This document shows, piece after piece, positions 19,556 through 33,103 of a stretch of DNA of 64,000 bases. Location of the stretch: contig NZ_JAUNKO010000001.1 of NCBI RefSeq assembly GCF_030532715.1, forward strand, positions 62,001-126,000, written 5' to 3'. A program made the position numbers and the translations under genes. Each line of letters begins with the position of its first letter. Positions within the stretch are counted from its first letter, which is position 1. This DNA comes from Corynebacterium sp. (lineage in GTDB: Bacteria > Actinomycetota > Actinomycetes > Mycobacteriales > Mycobacteriaceae). A model generated the notes under the pieces. The model saw only the letters and a program-made list of their open reading frames with translations. It ran no database searches and was not told the DNA's origin.

Positions 19556-20558
19556 CCACGCCACCGAAGGTTTCATCGCGCATGCTCTTGATCACGGACG
19601 CGATGGCCGTGATCGCCAAGACGCCTACGATGACAAGGAGCGAGACCACGGTGGGAACCTCAAACACGTGGAACGGTTCGCCACCGTTAATGAACGGCAG
19701 TTTATTTTCGTGGAGGGCGTGCAGCAACAGTTTCACACCGATGAAGGCAAGGATCACCCCGAGGCCGTAGGACAGGTACACGAGGCGATCCAGCAGCCCG
19801 TCGAGCAAGAAGTACATTTGCCGCAGGCCCATCAACGCAAACGCGTTTGCGGTGAACACGATGTAGGGTTCGCGGGTCAGGCCGAAGATGGCGGGAATCG
19901 AGTCGAAAGCAAACATCAGGTCGATGAAACCGATGGATACCAACGCGATCATTAGCGGCGTGACCATCCGCACCCCGTTTTCTCGGGTGAAGAGTTTATC
20001 GCCGTCGAAGTTACTGGACACCGGAATCATCTTCCGGGCAAGCCGCACCAACAGCATGTCATCCACCTCGGTCTGCTCCCCGCCGCGGAGTTCATCCATG
20101 ATGAGTTTCACTGCTGTGTACAGCAGGAACGCCCCGAAAATGTAGAACACCCAGGAGGCTTTCGCAATGGCCACCGCACCGATGGCAATAAACGCGCCGC
20201 GGAAAATCAGCGCCAGGGCAATACCGATGAGCAACACTTTTTGCTGGTAGGCGCGGGGAATCTGGAACGCCCCGATGATGAGGGCGAAAATGAACAGATT
20301 ATCTACGCTCAAGCTGAGTTCGGTGATGTAGCCAGCGAAGAATTCGATCGCATGATCGTGTTTGCCTTCGGGGCCGCCCCACGTGAACCACAGGAACACT
20401 CCGAATGCGCATGCGAGCGCCATGTAGAACAGCATCCAGTAGGTAGCTTCCTTCATGGTGGGCTCGTGGGGGCTGCGCACGTGGGATACGAAATCAAAGA
20501 TGATCAGCCCCATGAGCACGACAATGGTGATGCCCCAAGTCAGTGCGTTTACTTCCAT
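19536..20558 (-). CDS. TerC-family membrane protein (probable metal exporter)
   Basis: This 340-residue protein has about eight to nine membrane segments. Conserved acidic residues in membrane helices (YITELSLSVDNLFIFALI, MFAFDSIPAIFGLT) match the TerC/Alx family, members of which handle Mn(II). A ribosome binding site, CGGAGG, is present, but it lies inside a 12-bp inverted repeat in the leader, so translation initiation is probably gated by RNA structure. The upstream element resembles the Mn-sensing yybP-ykoY riboswitch, which supports a manganese role. Confidence 0.9.
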   Translation of the reverse strand: MEVNALTWGITIVVLMGLIIFDFVSHVRSPHEPTMKEATYWMLFYMALACAFGVFLWFTWGGPEGKHDHAIEFFAGYITELSLSVDNLFIFALIIGAFQIPRAYQQKVLLIGIALALIFRGAFIAIGAVAIAKASWVFYIFGAFLLYTAVKLIMDELRGGEQTEVDDMLLVRLARKMIPVSSNFDGDKLFTRENGVRMVTPLMIALVSIGFIDLMFAFDSIPAIFGLTREPYIVFTANAFALMGLRQMYFLLDGLLDRLVYLSYGLGVILAFIGVKLLLHALHENKLPFINGGEPFHVFEVPTVVSLLVIVGVLAITAIASVIKSMRDETFGGVAPRNKF

Positions 20559-20567
20559 GTGTTGTTT

Positions 20568-20708
20568 AGACCTCCGGTCTTTAGATTGGTGCTATTGACC
20601 GGAGGTCTCCCCCGCCGCTGGCTGGCGGCTGGCAGGACCGGGACTTGAATGAAGTGCCGTGTTGACGATCGCTGCCATGGTTGGGGTACTCCCCTCCAAG
20701 ACGTTGTT
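20568..20708 (-). promoter_or_regulatory. Probable yybP-ykoY (manganese) riboswitch in the terC leader
   Basis: Read on the terC strand, the leader contains GGGGAGTACCCC (20692-20681 region), then CGTCAACACGG, then GGGGGAGACCTCCGGTC and finally GACCGGAGGTCT just before the start codon. The GGGGAGTA loop and a CGTCA(A/T)CACGG-type segment are features I recall from actinobacterial yybP-ykoY leaders upstream of terC. AGACCTCCGGTC (20568-20579) and GACCGGAGGTCT (20597-20608) form a perfect 12-bp stem that would bury the CGGAGG ribosome binding site. A competing pairing upstream would free it. Family membership is from memory and not from a covariance search. Confidence 0.7.
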
Positions 20709-20736
20709 CCACTGTACTCACATCGACGCCGATGTG

Positions 20737-23469
20737 CTAAAACACGCCGCCGGCGGGATTGGCTTGGACCACGTGCGCCTCGTCGTCTTCTTGCGGCGCG
20801 GTTGCCGGGTCCGCGCCCTGAATCATCCACAAGATGGTGTCCAGTTCCTCCGGTTTCACCAATACCTGGCGCGCTTTGGAGCCTTCGGAGGGCCCCACCA
20901 CGCCGCGGGATTCCATGATGTCCATGAGCCGACCCGCTTTGGCGAAACCAATGCGCAGCTTTCGTTGCAGCATCGACGTAGACCCCAATTGCGATGTGAC
21001 CACAAGTTCGACCGCTTGCAGGAGATCTTCCATATCGTTGCCGATATCATCGTCGATTTCCTTTTTGGCATTGCCGCCCTTGTCCTCAGTGACGCCCTCG
21101 GTGTAGTTCGGCTCTGCTTGCTGCTTGGCTGCGTCCACCACGGCTTGCACTTCCTCGTCGGTGACAAACGCGCCTTGGATGCGCACGGGTTTGCCCGCCC
21201 CCTGTGGGATAAACAAGCCGTCGCCCATACCGATCAGTTTTTCGGCGCCAGCCTGGTCGAGGATCACGCGCGAATCCGTGAGGGACGACGTAGCAAACGC
21301 CAACCGCGAAGGAACGTTTGTTTTAATAAGGCCCGTAACTACGTCCACCGACGGGCGCTGCGTGGCCAGCACCAAGTGGATACCAGCCGCGCGTGCCTTT
21401 TGGGTGATGCGCACAATGGAATCTTCGATTTCTTTCGGCGCCGTCATCATCAAATCGGCAAGCTCGTCGACCACGCAAATGATGTACGGGTAGGGGCGGT
21501 ACTCCCGTTGGGAACCCATTGGCACTTCAATTTCCCCGGCGCGTACCTTCCGGTTGAAGTCTTTGATGTGGCGCACGCGTGCGGACTTCATGTCCATGTA
21601 GCGTTGCTCCATTTCCTCAACCAACCATTGCAGCGCCGACGCCGCCTTTTTCGGCTGCGTGATAATCGGCGTGATCAGGTGCGGAATGCCCTCGTAGGGG
21701 GTGAGTTCCACCATTTTCGGGTCCACCAAGATCAGTCGCACTTCCTCCGGGGTAGCCCGGGTCAGCAGGCTCACCAACATGGAGTTCACAAAGGCGGATT
21801 TACCGGAACCGGTGGAACCGGCCACCAGCAGGTGGGGCATTTTCTGCACCGAGTGGCTCACAAAATCGCCTTCGATGTCCTTGCCAAGACCGATCAGCAT
21901 CGGATCGTGGTTGGCCACCACATTGGGCGCGTTGAGCACGTCACCGAGGCGCACCATTTCGCGGTCGGTGTTGGGTACCTCGATGCCCACGGCGGATTTG
22001 CCGGGGATTGGGGTAAGCAGGCGAACATTGTCAGTGGCCACCGCATACGCCAGGTTGGACTGCAGGTTCGTAATCTTGGAAACCTTCACACCCGGACCCA
22101 ACTCCACCTCGTAGCGGGTGACCGTAGGGCCGCGGGAAAACCCGGTGACCACGGCGTCCACATTGAATTCGCGGAACACCTCCGTGATGGCTTCGATCAT
22201 GCGGTCGTTGGCGGCGGACCGCGTTTTGGGTACCTCACCGGGAATCAATAGCGACGTTGCGGGCAGCTGATAGTCGCCTTGGGGTTCGCGCGGCACCGGC
22301 GCCGGCTCGGCCTTGCGGGATTCGCTTTTCGGGGTGCTCGCTGGCACGGCCGTCGGATCCACTCCGCTACGCGCCAGGATTGCCTGACGGACACCCTCGA
22401 CGCCGGAGGAGACGGCGTCGTCAGTGGGTTTTTTGTTCTTTTTGCGGCGCTGGTTGCCCACCACGATCGCCGGAAACTCTTCGGTATCGGCGTGCGCGAT
22501 CTGCTCTGGGGAGGCGTTGTCCGCGGCGAGTTGTTCCTCAGTAACCTGCGGCATGTCGAACAGGGTGCTTTGCTCACCGCGCTTGTTCAGTTCGAAGCGG
22601 CGGCGGGGCGCGCGCTCCGGCTCCTCGGCATCGTCGCCGTCCGAGTCTTCGTCCTCGTCCTCGTAGAGGTCGCCGCCGGTGTTGATGAGGCTACCGATGA
22701 ACGCGGCGAAATCCCGTACGGAAATCCCAGTTGTTTTTAAGGCTCCGTAGAAGATCACCAACAGCAGAATCGGCACGGCCAAAAACACGGAAAAGCCAGC
22801 GGCGAGCGGCCCACCAACCCACGCCCCGATTGCGCCACCTGCGGTTTTGCGCAGCTCCCACACGATGGGGTCGCCCGCAAACAGGTGGATGGTGCCGAGC
22901 ATGGGCACGCCGATCAACCCGATTCCCAGCCCGATGCGGTTACGTTGCTCCTGCGGCGGCAGGTACCCCAGCATGAGCACGAGCGCGAGGCCGAAGAGAA
23001 TCAACGGCAGCAGGTAGGCGCCGGCGCCGATGACCAGCTGCACCATGCTCGCAATGACGCCGCCGATGGGCTCGCCGATACCGAACCACACCGTTCCCCC
23101 TAGAATGAGGGACAGGCCGATGAGGGTGAGGCCGATACCGTCCGCGTGGCGTTCGATGGTTGCGTTGATTGCCCCGGGCGCGGGTTTGGCTGCGGCCTGC
23201 GGTTTGTCGGCGCTGTTTTCGCTGCTTTGTTCAGCGCTTTTCGACGCCGCGCCATCCTTAGGTAGTTCTTTGGTTTCCGCTGGCTGAGACTTTTTTTTCG
23301 GGGCAGCGCTGCGCTTCGCCTTAATCCGGCCAGTAGCGCTTGCGATTGCTTGAAAACCACCAGTGACAGCGTTAAAAGCGCTGCCGGTCCTCTCGGCCGA
23401 GGTTGCGGCAGCGCGTTCTGCGGTGCGGGTCGGTCTTGCCGGTTTCGCGCGTTGGCTGTTGGTGGTCAT
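20737..23469 (-). CDS. ftsK: DNA translocase FtsK
   Basis: This 910-residue septum-localised motor couples chromosome segregation to division. The N-terminal region is Ala/Lys-rich, followed by four membrane segments (about residues 95-240), an acidic linker ([16 protein letters not shown]), then the RecA-like motor with Walker A GSTGSGKS near residue 555 and Walker B segment [12 protein letters not shown]. The C-terminal winged helix (gamma domain: [38 protein letters not shown]) is intact. ATG 23469 (MTTNSQR) is chosen; an upstream extension to 23514 is unlikely. terC follows after 178 bases. Confidence 0.96.
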   Translation of the reverse strand: MTTNSQRAKPARPTRTAERAAATSAERTGSAFNAVTGGFQAIASATGRIKAKRSAAPKKKSQPAETKELPKDGAASKSAEQSSENSADKPQAAAKPAPGAINATIERHADGIGLTLIGLSLILGGTVWFGIGEPIGGVIASMVQLVIGAGAYLLPLILFGLALVLMLGYLPPQEQRNRIGLGIGLIGVPMLGTIHLFAGDPIVWELRKTAGGAIGAWVGGPLAAGFSVFLAVPILLLVIFYGALKTTGISVRDFAAFIGSLINTGGDLYEDEDEDSDGDDAEEPERAPRRRFELNKRGEQSTLFDMPQVTEEQLAADNASPEQIAHADTEEFPAIVVGNQRRKKNKKPTDDAVSSGVEGVRQAILARSGVDPTAVPASTPKSESRKAEPAPVPREPQGDYQLPATSLLIPGEVPKTRSAANDRMIEAITEVFREFNVDAVVTGFSRGPTVTRYEVELGPGVKVSKITNLQSNLAYAVATDNVRLLTPIPGKSAVGIEVPNTDREMVRLGDVLNAPNVVANHDPMLIGLGKDIEGDFVSHSVQKMPHLLVAGSTGSGKSAFVNSMLVSLLTRATPEEVRLILVDPKMVELTPYEGIPHLITPIITQPKKAASALQWLVEEMEQRYMDMKSARVRHIKDFNRKVRAGEIEVPMGSQREYRPYPYIICVVDELADLMMTAPKEIEDSIVRITQKARAAGIHLVLATQRPSVDVVTGLIKTNVPSRLAFATSSLTDSRVILDQAGAEKLIGMGDGLFIPQGAGKPVRIQGAFVTDEEVQAVVDAAKQQAEPNYTEGVTEDKGGNAKKEIDDDIGNDMEDLLQAVELVVTSQLGSTSMLQRKLRIGFAKAGRLMDIMESRGVVGPSEGSKARQVLVKPEELDTILWMIQGADPATAPQEDDEAHVVQANPAGGVF

Positions 23470-23522
23470 ACCGAACAGAATAGCTCGAATTGTCACACGA
23501 GCCCCACCCGCCACACCGAAAC

Positions 23523-24149
23523 TTAGATTGAGCTGCGCACAATCCGGTTGATATCGCCCTGAATCTGAATATCCACAGCTTCTCTAAAGAAAGCCCACAA
23601 CACCAGCTCCCCCAGCGGCCCAGACACGTGCACCACCCGATTACCCGCGGCCGAAACTCCACGGCGATCCGCCGCAACGATGCGCGGCAAGCCCACCGGC
23701 TCCAATACCACCGGCGCGGTGGATTTACCCACCAGCATGGCCGCCATCATGCGAAACGGCCGGTACAACGCCTGCTGGTCCGCGGGGCTCAATTCCCGCG
23801 GCCGCCACCCCGGCAGCGAACGGCGTACATCCTCGTGGTGCACAAAGTGCTCCAGGGTGTTGACCACGGGACTCAAGTACCGCATGGGGTGATAGATCGG
23901 CGGGCCGGCAGCCCATTGGGTAACCAGCTCGTGGAAATCCCGCTGCAGGTATTGTTCCGTCGCAGCATCCAACCGCCCCGACAGCGCTGGAACAAACATT
24001 CCGGTGGCGATATCGGGGCGGGTTTCCCGCAGCACCAAATGCACGATTAAATCATGGTTAGTCCACCCAGGCAGCACCGTCGGATGATCGGGGCCAAGCT
24101 GGGTGAACAGCGCGGCGAGCGCACTGCGTTCTGTTTCGGAAAAACTCAT
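23523..24149 (-). CDS. TIGR03085-like protein, mycothiol-dependent enzyme fold
   Basis: This 208-residue protein begins [29 protein letters not shown] and has [12 protein letters not shown], typical of the DinB/maleylpyruvate-isomerase N-terminal fold used by mycothiol-dependent enzymes. Conserved His residues ([20 protein letters not shown]) could bind a metal. No substrate is known. The family is widespread in actinobacteria. It lies 19 bases downstream of the RNase J stop on the same strand. Confidence 0.75.
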   Translation of the reverse strand: MSFSETERSALAALFTQLGPDHPTVLPGWTNHDLIVHLVLRETRPDIATGMFVPALSGRLDAATEQYLQRDFHELVTQWAAGPPIYHPMRYLSPVVNTLEHFVHHEDVRRSLPGWRPRELSPADQQALYRPFRMMAAMLVGKSTAPVVLEPVGLPRIVAADRRGVSAAGNRVVHVSGPLGELVLWAFFREAVDIQIQGDINRIVRSSI

Positions 24150-24168
24150 GCGCCCTAGCCTAGTGCTC

Positions 24169-26154
24169 TTACAGGCTTTCGCGGGAGCCGTGGATATCCT
24201 CATCATCAATATGGGTGGCTTCCGAGTGCATCGGGACCACCGTGGGGATAATCATCGGCTTGCGGCGCCATTTCTGCTCCACATAACGAGACACCTTGCG
24301 GCGCAATTGCTGCACCATGCGGTACGGATCGTTCTCGCCCTCACCCGCAAGATCCAACATGATATTGTCCACCAACTCGGTGACCTCGGGCATCATGGCG
24401 GCGGCATCCTCGGAGAAGCCCTTCGCTTGCACCGTGGGGTGCTCCAACGGGCGACCCGTGCGGTTATCAATCACCACGGTCACGGCGATCAGACCGCCCT
24501 CGCCCATGGACGTGCGGTCCGCCAGCACCTCCTCGTCAATATCGCCCATCGTGACGCCATCGACGTACAGGTTACCCACCGGAATTTGACCGACCACTCG
24601 CGCGCGGCCGTCCATCAAATCCACCACCACGCCGTTTTGCGCCAGCACCACCTGGTCCCGGTCCACGCCCGTGGAAATAGCCAACTCCTTGTTAGCGCGC
24701 AAGTGCCGCCACTCACCGTGCACCGGCATCACATTCTTCGGCCGCACCGCGTTATACAGGAACAACAACTCGCCCGCATAGCCGTGGCCGGAGGTGTGCA
24801 CCTTCGCATCCCGCCCGGTGATCACCGTCGCGCCGATCTGCGCGAGCATGTTGATCACACCGAACACGGCTTCCTCATTGCCCGGCACCAGCGACGAACT
24901 CAAAATAATCAGGTCGCCGTCCCGCACGTTGATCTGGCGGTGTTCCCGACGCGCCATACGCGACAACGCAGCCATCGGCTCGCCCTGCGTACCGGTGGTC
25001 ACCAGCATCACCTTATGCGGCGCCATTTTGGCAGCCTCATCCATCGTGATGATCGTGCCGCGCGGGGCCTTCAAGTAGCCCATCTTTTCGGCAATCTCCA
25101 TGTTTCGAATCATGGAGCGGCCGTTAAACGCAACCTTCCTGCCGGCGGCAGCCGCGGCGTCGACAGCCGCTTGCACGCGATACACGTTCGAAGCGAACGA
25201 GGCGACAATAACGCGCTGCTTCGCGTCCGCAACCAACCGCTTGAGCGTGGGCCCGATCTCCGCTTCCGAGCTGGACACGCCGGGGGTCGTCGCATTGGTG
25301 GAATCGCACAAAAACAGCGCCACCCCCTCATCGCCCAAGCGCGACAGGGCGGGCAAGTCCGTGGGGCGCTTATCCAACGGCGTTTGGTCGAGCTTAATGT
25401 CACCCGTATGCACCACCAGGCCCGCGCCCGTGCCAATAGCCACGCCAAGGCAATCCGGGATGGAGTGGTTGACCGCAAAGAAACGCACATCAAACGGCCC
25501 GCGCTTCTCGCGGGAAGTTTCATCCACCGGCACCAGCTTCGGGCGCAGGCGATGCTCGTTGCACTTCGCAGAAATCAACGCCAACGTAAACTTCGAACCC
25601 AAAATCGGAATGTCAGGCCGCAACTTCAACAACCACGGAATCGCACCGATGTGGTCCTCGTGGCCATGGGTAACCACCAGCGCCTCAATGCGCTGAAGCT
25701 TATCCTCCAAATAGGAGAAGTCCGGCAAGATCAAATCCACGCCCGGCTCACCCGAGGAGGGGAACAACACGCCGCAATCCACGATGAGCAGCCGGTTGTG
25801 GTACTCGAAGACCGTCATGTTGCGGCCAATTTCGGAAATACCGCCCAGCGCCACAATGCGCAGCCCCTCCTTCGGGGACTTCGGGGGTTGCGGCAGCCGC
25901 TGCGTCAAATCCGCCCCCTGCATGGATTTCACCACGTTACGACGTCCACCCCCGCCATTGTCGCGCCGACCACGGCCGCCCCGCCGATTGCGGGACCCCT
26001 GGTTTCTCCCATTTGCCCGGTGTTCGCCGCCGGATTGCATATCCTGCACGCTGGTTTTCACCTCTGCCGCACCGGCCGGGGCTTGAAACTCCACTGCCTC
26101 CGGCGGGCCTTGCTTGCGTACTACCTTCCGCGGACGGTTACGGGGTTCAGTCAT
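24169..26154 (-). CDS. rnj: Ribonuclease J
   Basis: This metallo-beta-lactamase-fold exo/endoribonuclease acts in rRNA maturation and mRNA decay. The Zn site HGHEDH is at 163-168, with further motif residues in [12 protein letters not shown] and [13 protein letters not shown] segments. An N-terminal extension of about 95 residues is Arg/Gly/Asn-rich ([18 protein letters not shown]), likely unstructured and RNA-binding; it explains the 661-residue length compared with about 555 in Bacillus. The start overlaps the dapA stop by 4 bases, the usual actinobacterial pairing. Confidence 0.95.
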   Translation of the reverse strand: MTEPRNRPRKVVRKQGPPEAVEFQAPAGAAEVKTSVQDMQSGGEHRANGRNQGSRNRRGGRGRRDNGGGGRRNVVKSMQGADLTQRLPQPPKSPKEGLRIVALGGISEIGRNMTVFEYHNRLLIVDCGVLFPSSGEPGVDLILPDFSYLEDKLQRIEALVVTHGHEDHIGAIPWLLKLRPDIPILGSKFTLALISAKCNEHRLRPKLVPVDETSREKRGPFDVRFFAVNHSIPDCLGVAIGTGAGLVVHTGDIKLDQTPLDKRPTDLPALSRLGDEGVALFLCDSTNATTPGVSSSEAEIGPTLKRLVADAKQRVIVASFASNVYRVQAAVDAAAAAGRKVAFNGRSMIRNMEIAEKMGYLKAPRGTIITMDEAAKMAPHKVMLVTTGTQGEPMAALSRMARREHRQINVRDGDLIILSSSLVPGNEEAVFGVINMLAQIGATVITGRDAKVHTSGHGYAGELLFLYNAVRPKNVMPVHGEWRHLRANKELAISTGVDRDQVVLAQNGVVVDLMDGRARVVGQIPVGNLYVDGVTMGDIDEEVLADRTSMGEGGLIAVTVVIDNRTGRPLEHPTVQAKGFSEDAAAMMPEVTELVDNIMLDLAGEGENDPYRMVQQLRRKVSRYVEQKWRRKPMIIPTVVPMHSEATHIDDEDIHGSRESL

Positions 26155-27062
26155 ATTGTAAGGACTCCAACTTTTTCTAAATCGTGGCGGAGTTCCTCCA
26201 GTTGCTGCGGATCCGCGGGGACCTGCGGCAGCCGAGGCTCACCGACATCAATGCCTTGGATTCCCAAGGCAGCTTTCGCGAGGCTGACCCCACCCAAGCG
26301 GGCCTGGGCGGCGAACAGCGGGGACACTGTGGCGTTGATTTCCCGCGCGCGGGCGAGGTCGCCTTCCTCGAAGCAGGTGTGAATCTCACGCAGCAGGTGC
26401 GGAACAATGTGACCAAGCACCGAAATAAAACCGGTGGCGCCAACAGACAACCACGGCAAATTCAGCGGGTCATCGCCGGAATACCAAGCCAAGCCAGTTT
26501 CCGCGATCAATGGGATCGCGGCGGCGATATCACCTTTTGCATCTTTCATCGCTTGAATATTGCGATGTTCTGCCAGACGCCTGATGGTATCAGACGCAAT
26601 GGGAATTGCAGAACGGCTCGGAATATCATAAAGGCAAACCGGCAGGTCAGTGGCGTCCGCCATGGCCATAAAGTGACGGTAAACACCCTCCTGGGATGGT
26701 TTCGAGTAATACGGCGTCACCGCTAACAACGCGCTCGCCCCCGCTTCGGCGGACGCGCGCGCCAACTCTACAGACGCGTGCGTATTGTTCGTGCTCGCCC
26801 CCGCTACCAACCGAATATCATCCGGCAGCGACTCCCGCACCGCGCGCAACAACGCGAGTTTCTCCGCCGTGGTCGTGGTTGGGGATTCGCCGGTAGTGCC
26901 CGCCAAAATCAGCGCATCGCAACCATGGTCCACCAAATGGTGGGCTAAGCGCACGCCCGCATCGATATCAATCTCGCCCTCGGCGGTAAACGGAGTAACC
27001 ATGGCCACGGCGACGGTGCCAAACGTGGACGCACCTCGAGTTGCTACTTTCCCAGTGTTCAT
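26151..27062 (-). CDS. dapA: 4-hydroxy-tetrahydrodipicolinate synthase DapA
   Basis: DapA condenses pyruvate with aspartate semialdehyde, the first committed step of lysine and diaminopimelate synthesis. The GTTGES motif is at 55-60, Tyr145 is in YDIPSR and the Schiff-base Lys173 is in AMKDAKGD. The 303-residue length is typical. It is followed by RNase J with a 4-base overlap. thyX and dapB lie upstream on the same strand; the 106-base gap to thyX may hold the dapA promoter. Confidence 0.96.
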   Translation of the reverse strand: MNTGKVATRGASTFGTVAVAMVTPFTAEGEIDIDAGVRLAHHLVDHGCDALILAGTTGESPTTTTAEKLALLRAVRESLPDDIRLVAGASTNNTHASVELARASAEAGASALLAVTPYYSKPSQEGVYRHFMAMADATDLPVCLYDIPSRSAIPIASDTIRRLAEHRNIQAMKDAKGDIAAAIPLIAETGLAWYSGDDPLNLPWLSVGATGFISVLGHIVPHLLREIHTCFEEGDLARAREINATVSPLFAAQARLGGVSLAKAALGIQGIDVGEPRLPQVPADPQQLEELRHDLEKVGVLTI

Positions 27063-27168
27063 TCTGTTGACCTATCCCTATCGTCGTCGGCGCAGCAGGT
27101 TGGCACCGACACTCTGTGGTGTAAATTAAGTTCTTCAAATGGTAACGAAGATTTCCTCATGGAACCAG

Positions 27169-27924
27169 CTAAAAGTCCGTCACATAAGGGCTTACCGCCA
27201 TTTCCGAGCCGTCCGCAAGGGTGCTCACCCCGAAATCGCTAAACACGACCGGCGCTTGGCGCTGCAACACCTTTAAACATTCCACCGCCACTCGGCGAAT
27301 CTCCACGTCCGCATGCTCCGTGGCGCGCATTGCAATGAAATGGCGCCACGTGCGGTAATTCCCAGTGACCACAATGCGCGATTCCGTCGCATTGGGTAGC
27401 ACCGCGCGCGCCGCCTGCCGCGCCTGCTTTCGCCGCAGCAGCGCATTCGGCTCATCCGATAACCGCTGTTCCAAAGCCTGCAACAACTCTTCGAACGTAA
27501 AGCGAGCGTCCTCGACGCACTGATCAAACAATGCGGCCAGCTCCGGATCTTGGGCGATCAACGGGGGCATCACCACCGCCGGCTGGCCATCATGCACAAA
27601 GCGCTGCGACAACTGGGAGAAGGAAAAGTGCCGATGCCGCACCAGCTCGTGCGTAGCCGACCGCGAAATTCCCCGAATGTACATGGTGGCGGTGGCGTGC
27701 TCCAGCACCGCGAGGTGCCCTACCTCAATAATGTGCCGCAGATACGCCTCATTGCTGGCGGTCCGGGGATTTGGTTTATCAAAGCTCTCGTAACAGGCCC
27801 GGCCCGCGAACTCCGCCAACGCTTCCCCGCCGGAGGCGGCATCGTTATCCCACGCCACATCCACGGGCGGGAAGAACTCGCTGGCGGCAATCAGCTGTAC
27901 GTCAAGGTCTACGTGGCGCACCAT
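27169..27924 (-). CDS. thyX: Flavin-dependent thymidylate synthase ThyX
   Basis: ThyX methylates dUMP using FAD and methylenetetrahydrofolate. The signature RHRx7S is present at residues 96-106 in [13 protein letters not shown]. The start at ATG 27924 ([11 protein letters not shown]) directly follows the dapB stop with one base between, so the two genes are likely coupled. 251 residues. The dapB-thyX-dapA order is standard for Corynebacterium. Confidence 0.96.
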   Translation of the reverse strand: MVRHVDLDVQLIAASEFFPPVDVAWDNDAASGGEALAEFAGRACYESFDKPNPRTASNEAYLRHIIEVGHLAVLEHATATMYIRGISRSATHELVRHRHFSFSQLSQRFVHDGQPAVVMPPLIAQDPELAALFDQCVEDARFTFEELLQALEQRLSDEPNALLRRKQARQAARAVLPNATESRIVVTGNYRTWRHFIAMRATEHADVEIRRVAVECLKVLQRQAPVVFSDFGVSTLADGSEMAVSPYVTDF

Positions 27925-27925
27925 C

Positions 27926-30037
<2,112 letters not shown>

Positions 30038-30045
<8 letters not shown>

Positions 30046-31159
30046 GAAAAACCTCCTTAAAACGTGCGGCAATGCGCTCGGGTGTGGTGTCGTTGTTCCA
30101 AGCACCCATCGCGGACTCCGTACCCGCAAGGTATTTCATCCGGCCGGGCGAACGCATGAGGGAAAACAGGTGAAGATGGAGCCTGCCGAATTCCCGGTCC
30201 GGACCGATGGGGGCCTGATTCCATGCCGCAATGTACGGCGTTTTATCCACTCCCTCGAAAAACCTATCGACGCGGCGCAGAATATCCAGGTAGATGTGGG
30301 AAAGTTCGTCCTTCTCGACGTCGGTAAGCTCGGTGAAGTCGGCGACCTTGCGTTTGGTGGCCAGAATCAACTCCATGGGCCACTTCGCCGCGGCGGGCAC
30401 ATATGCGACCCAATGTTCTGTATTGATAATCACGCGTTCGCCGCGCAACTCGGCGGCGAGAACATCGTCAAACAAATCCCTGCCAGCCTCCGCACGATAC
30501 GCCTTCGCACGGTCAACGATCGCTTGGGTGCGCGGCGGCAAAAATGGGTAAGAGTAGATTTGCCCATGCGGGTGCTGCAACGTCACCCCGATTTCCGGGC
30601 CACGATTCTCAAACGGGAAAACCAGTTTGATTCCCGGCAGTTTGGATAGCTCGCGCGTGCGATCCACCCAGGCCTCAATGACGGTGCGCACACGCGCCGG
30701 CGGAAGATCCCGAAAACTCGAGTCGGGGTCAGCCGTAAAGCACACGACCTCACAGCGGGCCAACGCGGGGGCTCGATCGACGAACCCATCGAGGCGGGCA
30801 TCGAACTGCTCCGGCACCTCCATGTGCATGCTCAAGGATGGGAATCGGTTTTCAAACACCACGACGTCGTAATCGTCTGCGGGGATTTCCGTAGGTAACT
30901 CCCCGGGCTTCGTCGGGGCGAGCGGATTTTCGTTGGCGGGTGGCATAAACGTGCGGTTCATGCGGTGGGCGGCTATCACGACCCAATCGCCCGTGAGCGG
31001 GTCCCGCCGCATCTCCGAGAAGGTATTACTGGGCGGCAACTCGCGGGAATCCACCAGGGTGCGGGTCGCCGCGCCACTGACCCACGGTTCGCGGTCGTCA
31101 AAGTAGATGAGTTCGCGGCCGTCAGCAAGCGTGGTACTGGTTTTGCGAACAGTTGTCAT
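30038..31159 (-). CDS. galT: Galactose-1-phosphate uridylyltransferase GalT
   Basis: GalT exchanges UMP between UDP-glucose and galactose-1-phosphate. The active-site HPHGQ spans 196-200 with nucleophile His198, and the N-terminal DPLTGDWVVIAAHRMNR segment is present. The 373-residue length is typical. It starts 8 bases after the small membrane-protein gene and overlaps galK. Confidence 0.95.
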
Positions 31160-31167
31160 AGCGACCG

Positions 31168-31413
31168 CTACTCCGCATCAGCCTCGGGAACAGCGATGGG
31201 GCGCAGCATCGTCCACACGAAAAACGCCACGCCGACTGTGACCATCGCGGCACCGGCATAGAGGTTGTAGTCACTGTTTTTGGGCATGCCCGTCTCGGGG
31301 TTGACGCCGGGATCCATGACGAACGCGGCGACGACAAGAATGACGCCGTATGCACCGATCAACGCTCCGATAATGTTGCGGACGTCGAACGCTCCGGCAG
31401 TTGAATGAGCCAT
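31168..31413 (-). CDS. Small two-helix membrane protein of the galactose operon
   Basis: This 81-residue protein has two hydrophobic segments (about residues 14-33 and 50-70) separated by a hydrophilic loop (DPGVNPETGMPKNSDYN). The N-terminal FDVRNIIGALIGAYGV looks conserved in my memory of actinobacterial proteins encoded beside sodium symporters. It lies between the symporter (19 bases) and galT (8 bases) and is certainly co-transcribed. It may be a small accessory subunit of the symporter; that is inference from position only. It is not the known DUF4212 symporter small subunit by sequence. Confidence 0.8.
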   Translation of the reverse strand: MAHSTAGAFDVRNIIGALIGAYGVILVVAAFVMDPGVNPETGMPKNSDYNLYAGAAMVTVGVAFFVWTMLRPIAVPEADAE

Positions 31414-31432
31414 GGCTATATGTCCTTACCTG

Positions 31433-33103
31433 CTAAGCGAAAATGATGTTGAGGGCGATAACGAGCACCATGCACAAAGTGCCCAGTGGAACGGTACGGC
31501 GGTACCAGGGCATACCTGCCTCAGTGGAATCCGTACGCACATCCTTCGGGGTTTCCGAATACACAAACCCCACCAACTCGGCCGCCGGCTTCGGCGCGGT
31601 CACCATGGACACCGCAATGGCTACCACTACGGCGGTGACGAACGCCAACGAAGCAGCGACAAACGCGGTGCCCTGGCCGGGCAGATTAAACACCGCAGCG
31701 GAGGTTTCCGTAAAGGACGACACGTACCAATACGCAATTGCGGCGAGCGTGCCGGAAACCAGGGAACTCCAGCCGGCGTGGGCGGTCATGCGCTTCCAGA
31801 ACATACCGAGAATAAACGTGGCAAACAGCGGCGCGTTAAAGAAGCCGAACAGAGTTTGCAGATAATCCATCACGTTGCCGAAGTTTTGCGCAATCAAAGC
31901 GGTGAATACGGCAACGACCGTGGCGGCAATCGTGGCGATGCGCCCGAAGTTCAGGTAGTAGTCATCGTCTCGGTTTTTGACCACATACGTTTGCCAAATG
32001 TCGTAGGAAATCACGGTGTTAAACGCGGAAATGTTGGCAGCCATGCCCGCCATAAACGAAGCAAGCAGCCCTGCAATAGCGATGCCGAGCAACCCGTTCG
32101 GCAATAGGTCGCGCATGAGCAGCAAGATCGCATCATTCGGTTTTGCAGCCGGAGTTTCACCCATTAATTCGGCAACGGAAACGCTGGCGACCATGCCGGG
32201 CAGCACCACAAGGAACGGAATGAACATCTTCGGGAACGCACCGATGATGGGCGTTTTGCGGGCCGCCGACAGCGACTCCGACGCCATCGCGCGCTGCACC
32301 TCAACGAAGTTGGTGGTCCAATAACCGAAGCTCAACACGAAACCAAGGCCGAAGACGATGCCCACCGCGGACACCACCGGGTTATCAAAACCAGAGATGT
32401 CGACGCCGGGCCACGTATGGAAGTGGCTTTCCGAAGCGACTTTTTCTTTCAGGCCGCCCCAACCGCCGACGTTGTGCAGGCCAATCAACGTCAGCGGCAG
32501 CAACGCGGCGATAATGACGAAAAACTGCAGCACTTCGTTGTAAATAGCTGCCGACAACCCGCCGAGCGTAATGTAGCTCAGCACGATGATCGCCGCGACC
32601 AGCAGGGTAACCCACAGGTCCCAGCCAAGCAGCGCCTCAACGATTTTGGCCAGCAGCAACAGGTTCACACCGGCGATAAGCAGCTGGGCCACTGCGAAGG
32701 AAATCGCATTGACCAGGTGCGCGCCGGGGCCGAACCGCTTCAACATAAATTCCGGCACCGAACGCACCTTCGAGCCGTAGTAGAAGGGCATCATAACGAT
32801 GCCCAAAAAGACCATGGCGGGGATAGCACCCACCCAGAAATAGTGCATGGTTTGGAAACCGTATTGGACGCCGTTGGCGGACATCCCAATAATTTCCACC
32901 GCACCGAGATTTGCGGAAATAAACGCGAGGCCGGTCACCCACGCGGGAAGCGACCGGCCGGACAGAAAGAAGTCAATGGAACTGGACACACGCGAACGCG
33001 CGGCCCAACCAATACCAAGCACAAAGGCGAAGTAGATGGCAACGATGGCGTAATCCACCCAGTGGGCATCGAGCCGCAGCGATGGCGCTTGCGCAAGAAT
33101 CAC
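31433..33103 (-). CDS. Sodium:solute symporter, probable galactose importer (SSS family)
   Basis: This 556-residue transporter has about 13 membrane segments. Family features include DFFLSGRSLPAWVTGLAFISANLGAVEIIGMSANG in helix 1-2 and AAIYNEVLQFFVII. The start GTG 33103 is preceded by GAGGAG; an extension to 33220 encodes an unlikely leader. It is the first structural gene of the operon ahead of galT and galK, and a LacI regulator lies just upstream, so galactose is the most likely substrate. Substrate choice is inferred from context. Confidence 0.88.
   Translation of the reverse strand: MILAQAPSLRLDAHWVDYAIVAIYFAFVLGIGWAARSRVSSSIDFFLSGRSLPAWVTGLAFISANLGAVEIIGMSANGVQYGFQTMHYFWVGAIPAMVFLGIVMMPFYYGSKVRSVPEFMLKRFGPGAHLVNAISFAVAQLLIAGVNLLLLAKIVEALLGWDLWVTLLVAAIIVLSYITLGGLSAAIYNEVLQFFVIIAALLPLTLIGLHNVGGWGGLKEKVASESHFHTWPGVDISGFDNPVVSAVGIVFGLGFVLSFGYWTTNFVEVQRAMASESLSAARKTPIIGAFPKMFIPFLVVLPGMVASVSVAELMGETPAAKPNDAILLLMRDLLPNGLLGIAIAGLLASFMAGMAANISAFNTVISYDIWQTYVVKNRDDDYYLNFGRIATIAATVVAVFTALIAQNFGNVMDYLQTLFGFFNAPLFATFILGMFWKRMTAHAGWSSLVSGTLAAIAYWYVSSFTETSAAVFNLPGQGTAFVAASLAFVTAVVVAIAVSMVTAPKPAAELVGFVYSETPKDVRTDSTEAGMPWYRRTVPLGTLCMVLVIALNIIFA

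Noticed and set aside
20659..22251. 530-codon open frame antisense to ftsK and running over its downstream region
   Set aside because: It overlaps the FtsK motor domain and the terC leader; the translation is His-rich and featureless.
24103..26382. 759-codon open frame antisense to RNase J and dapA
   Set aside because: No family features, extreme His/Arg content, and both overlapped genes have intact catalytic motifs.
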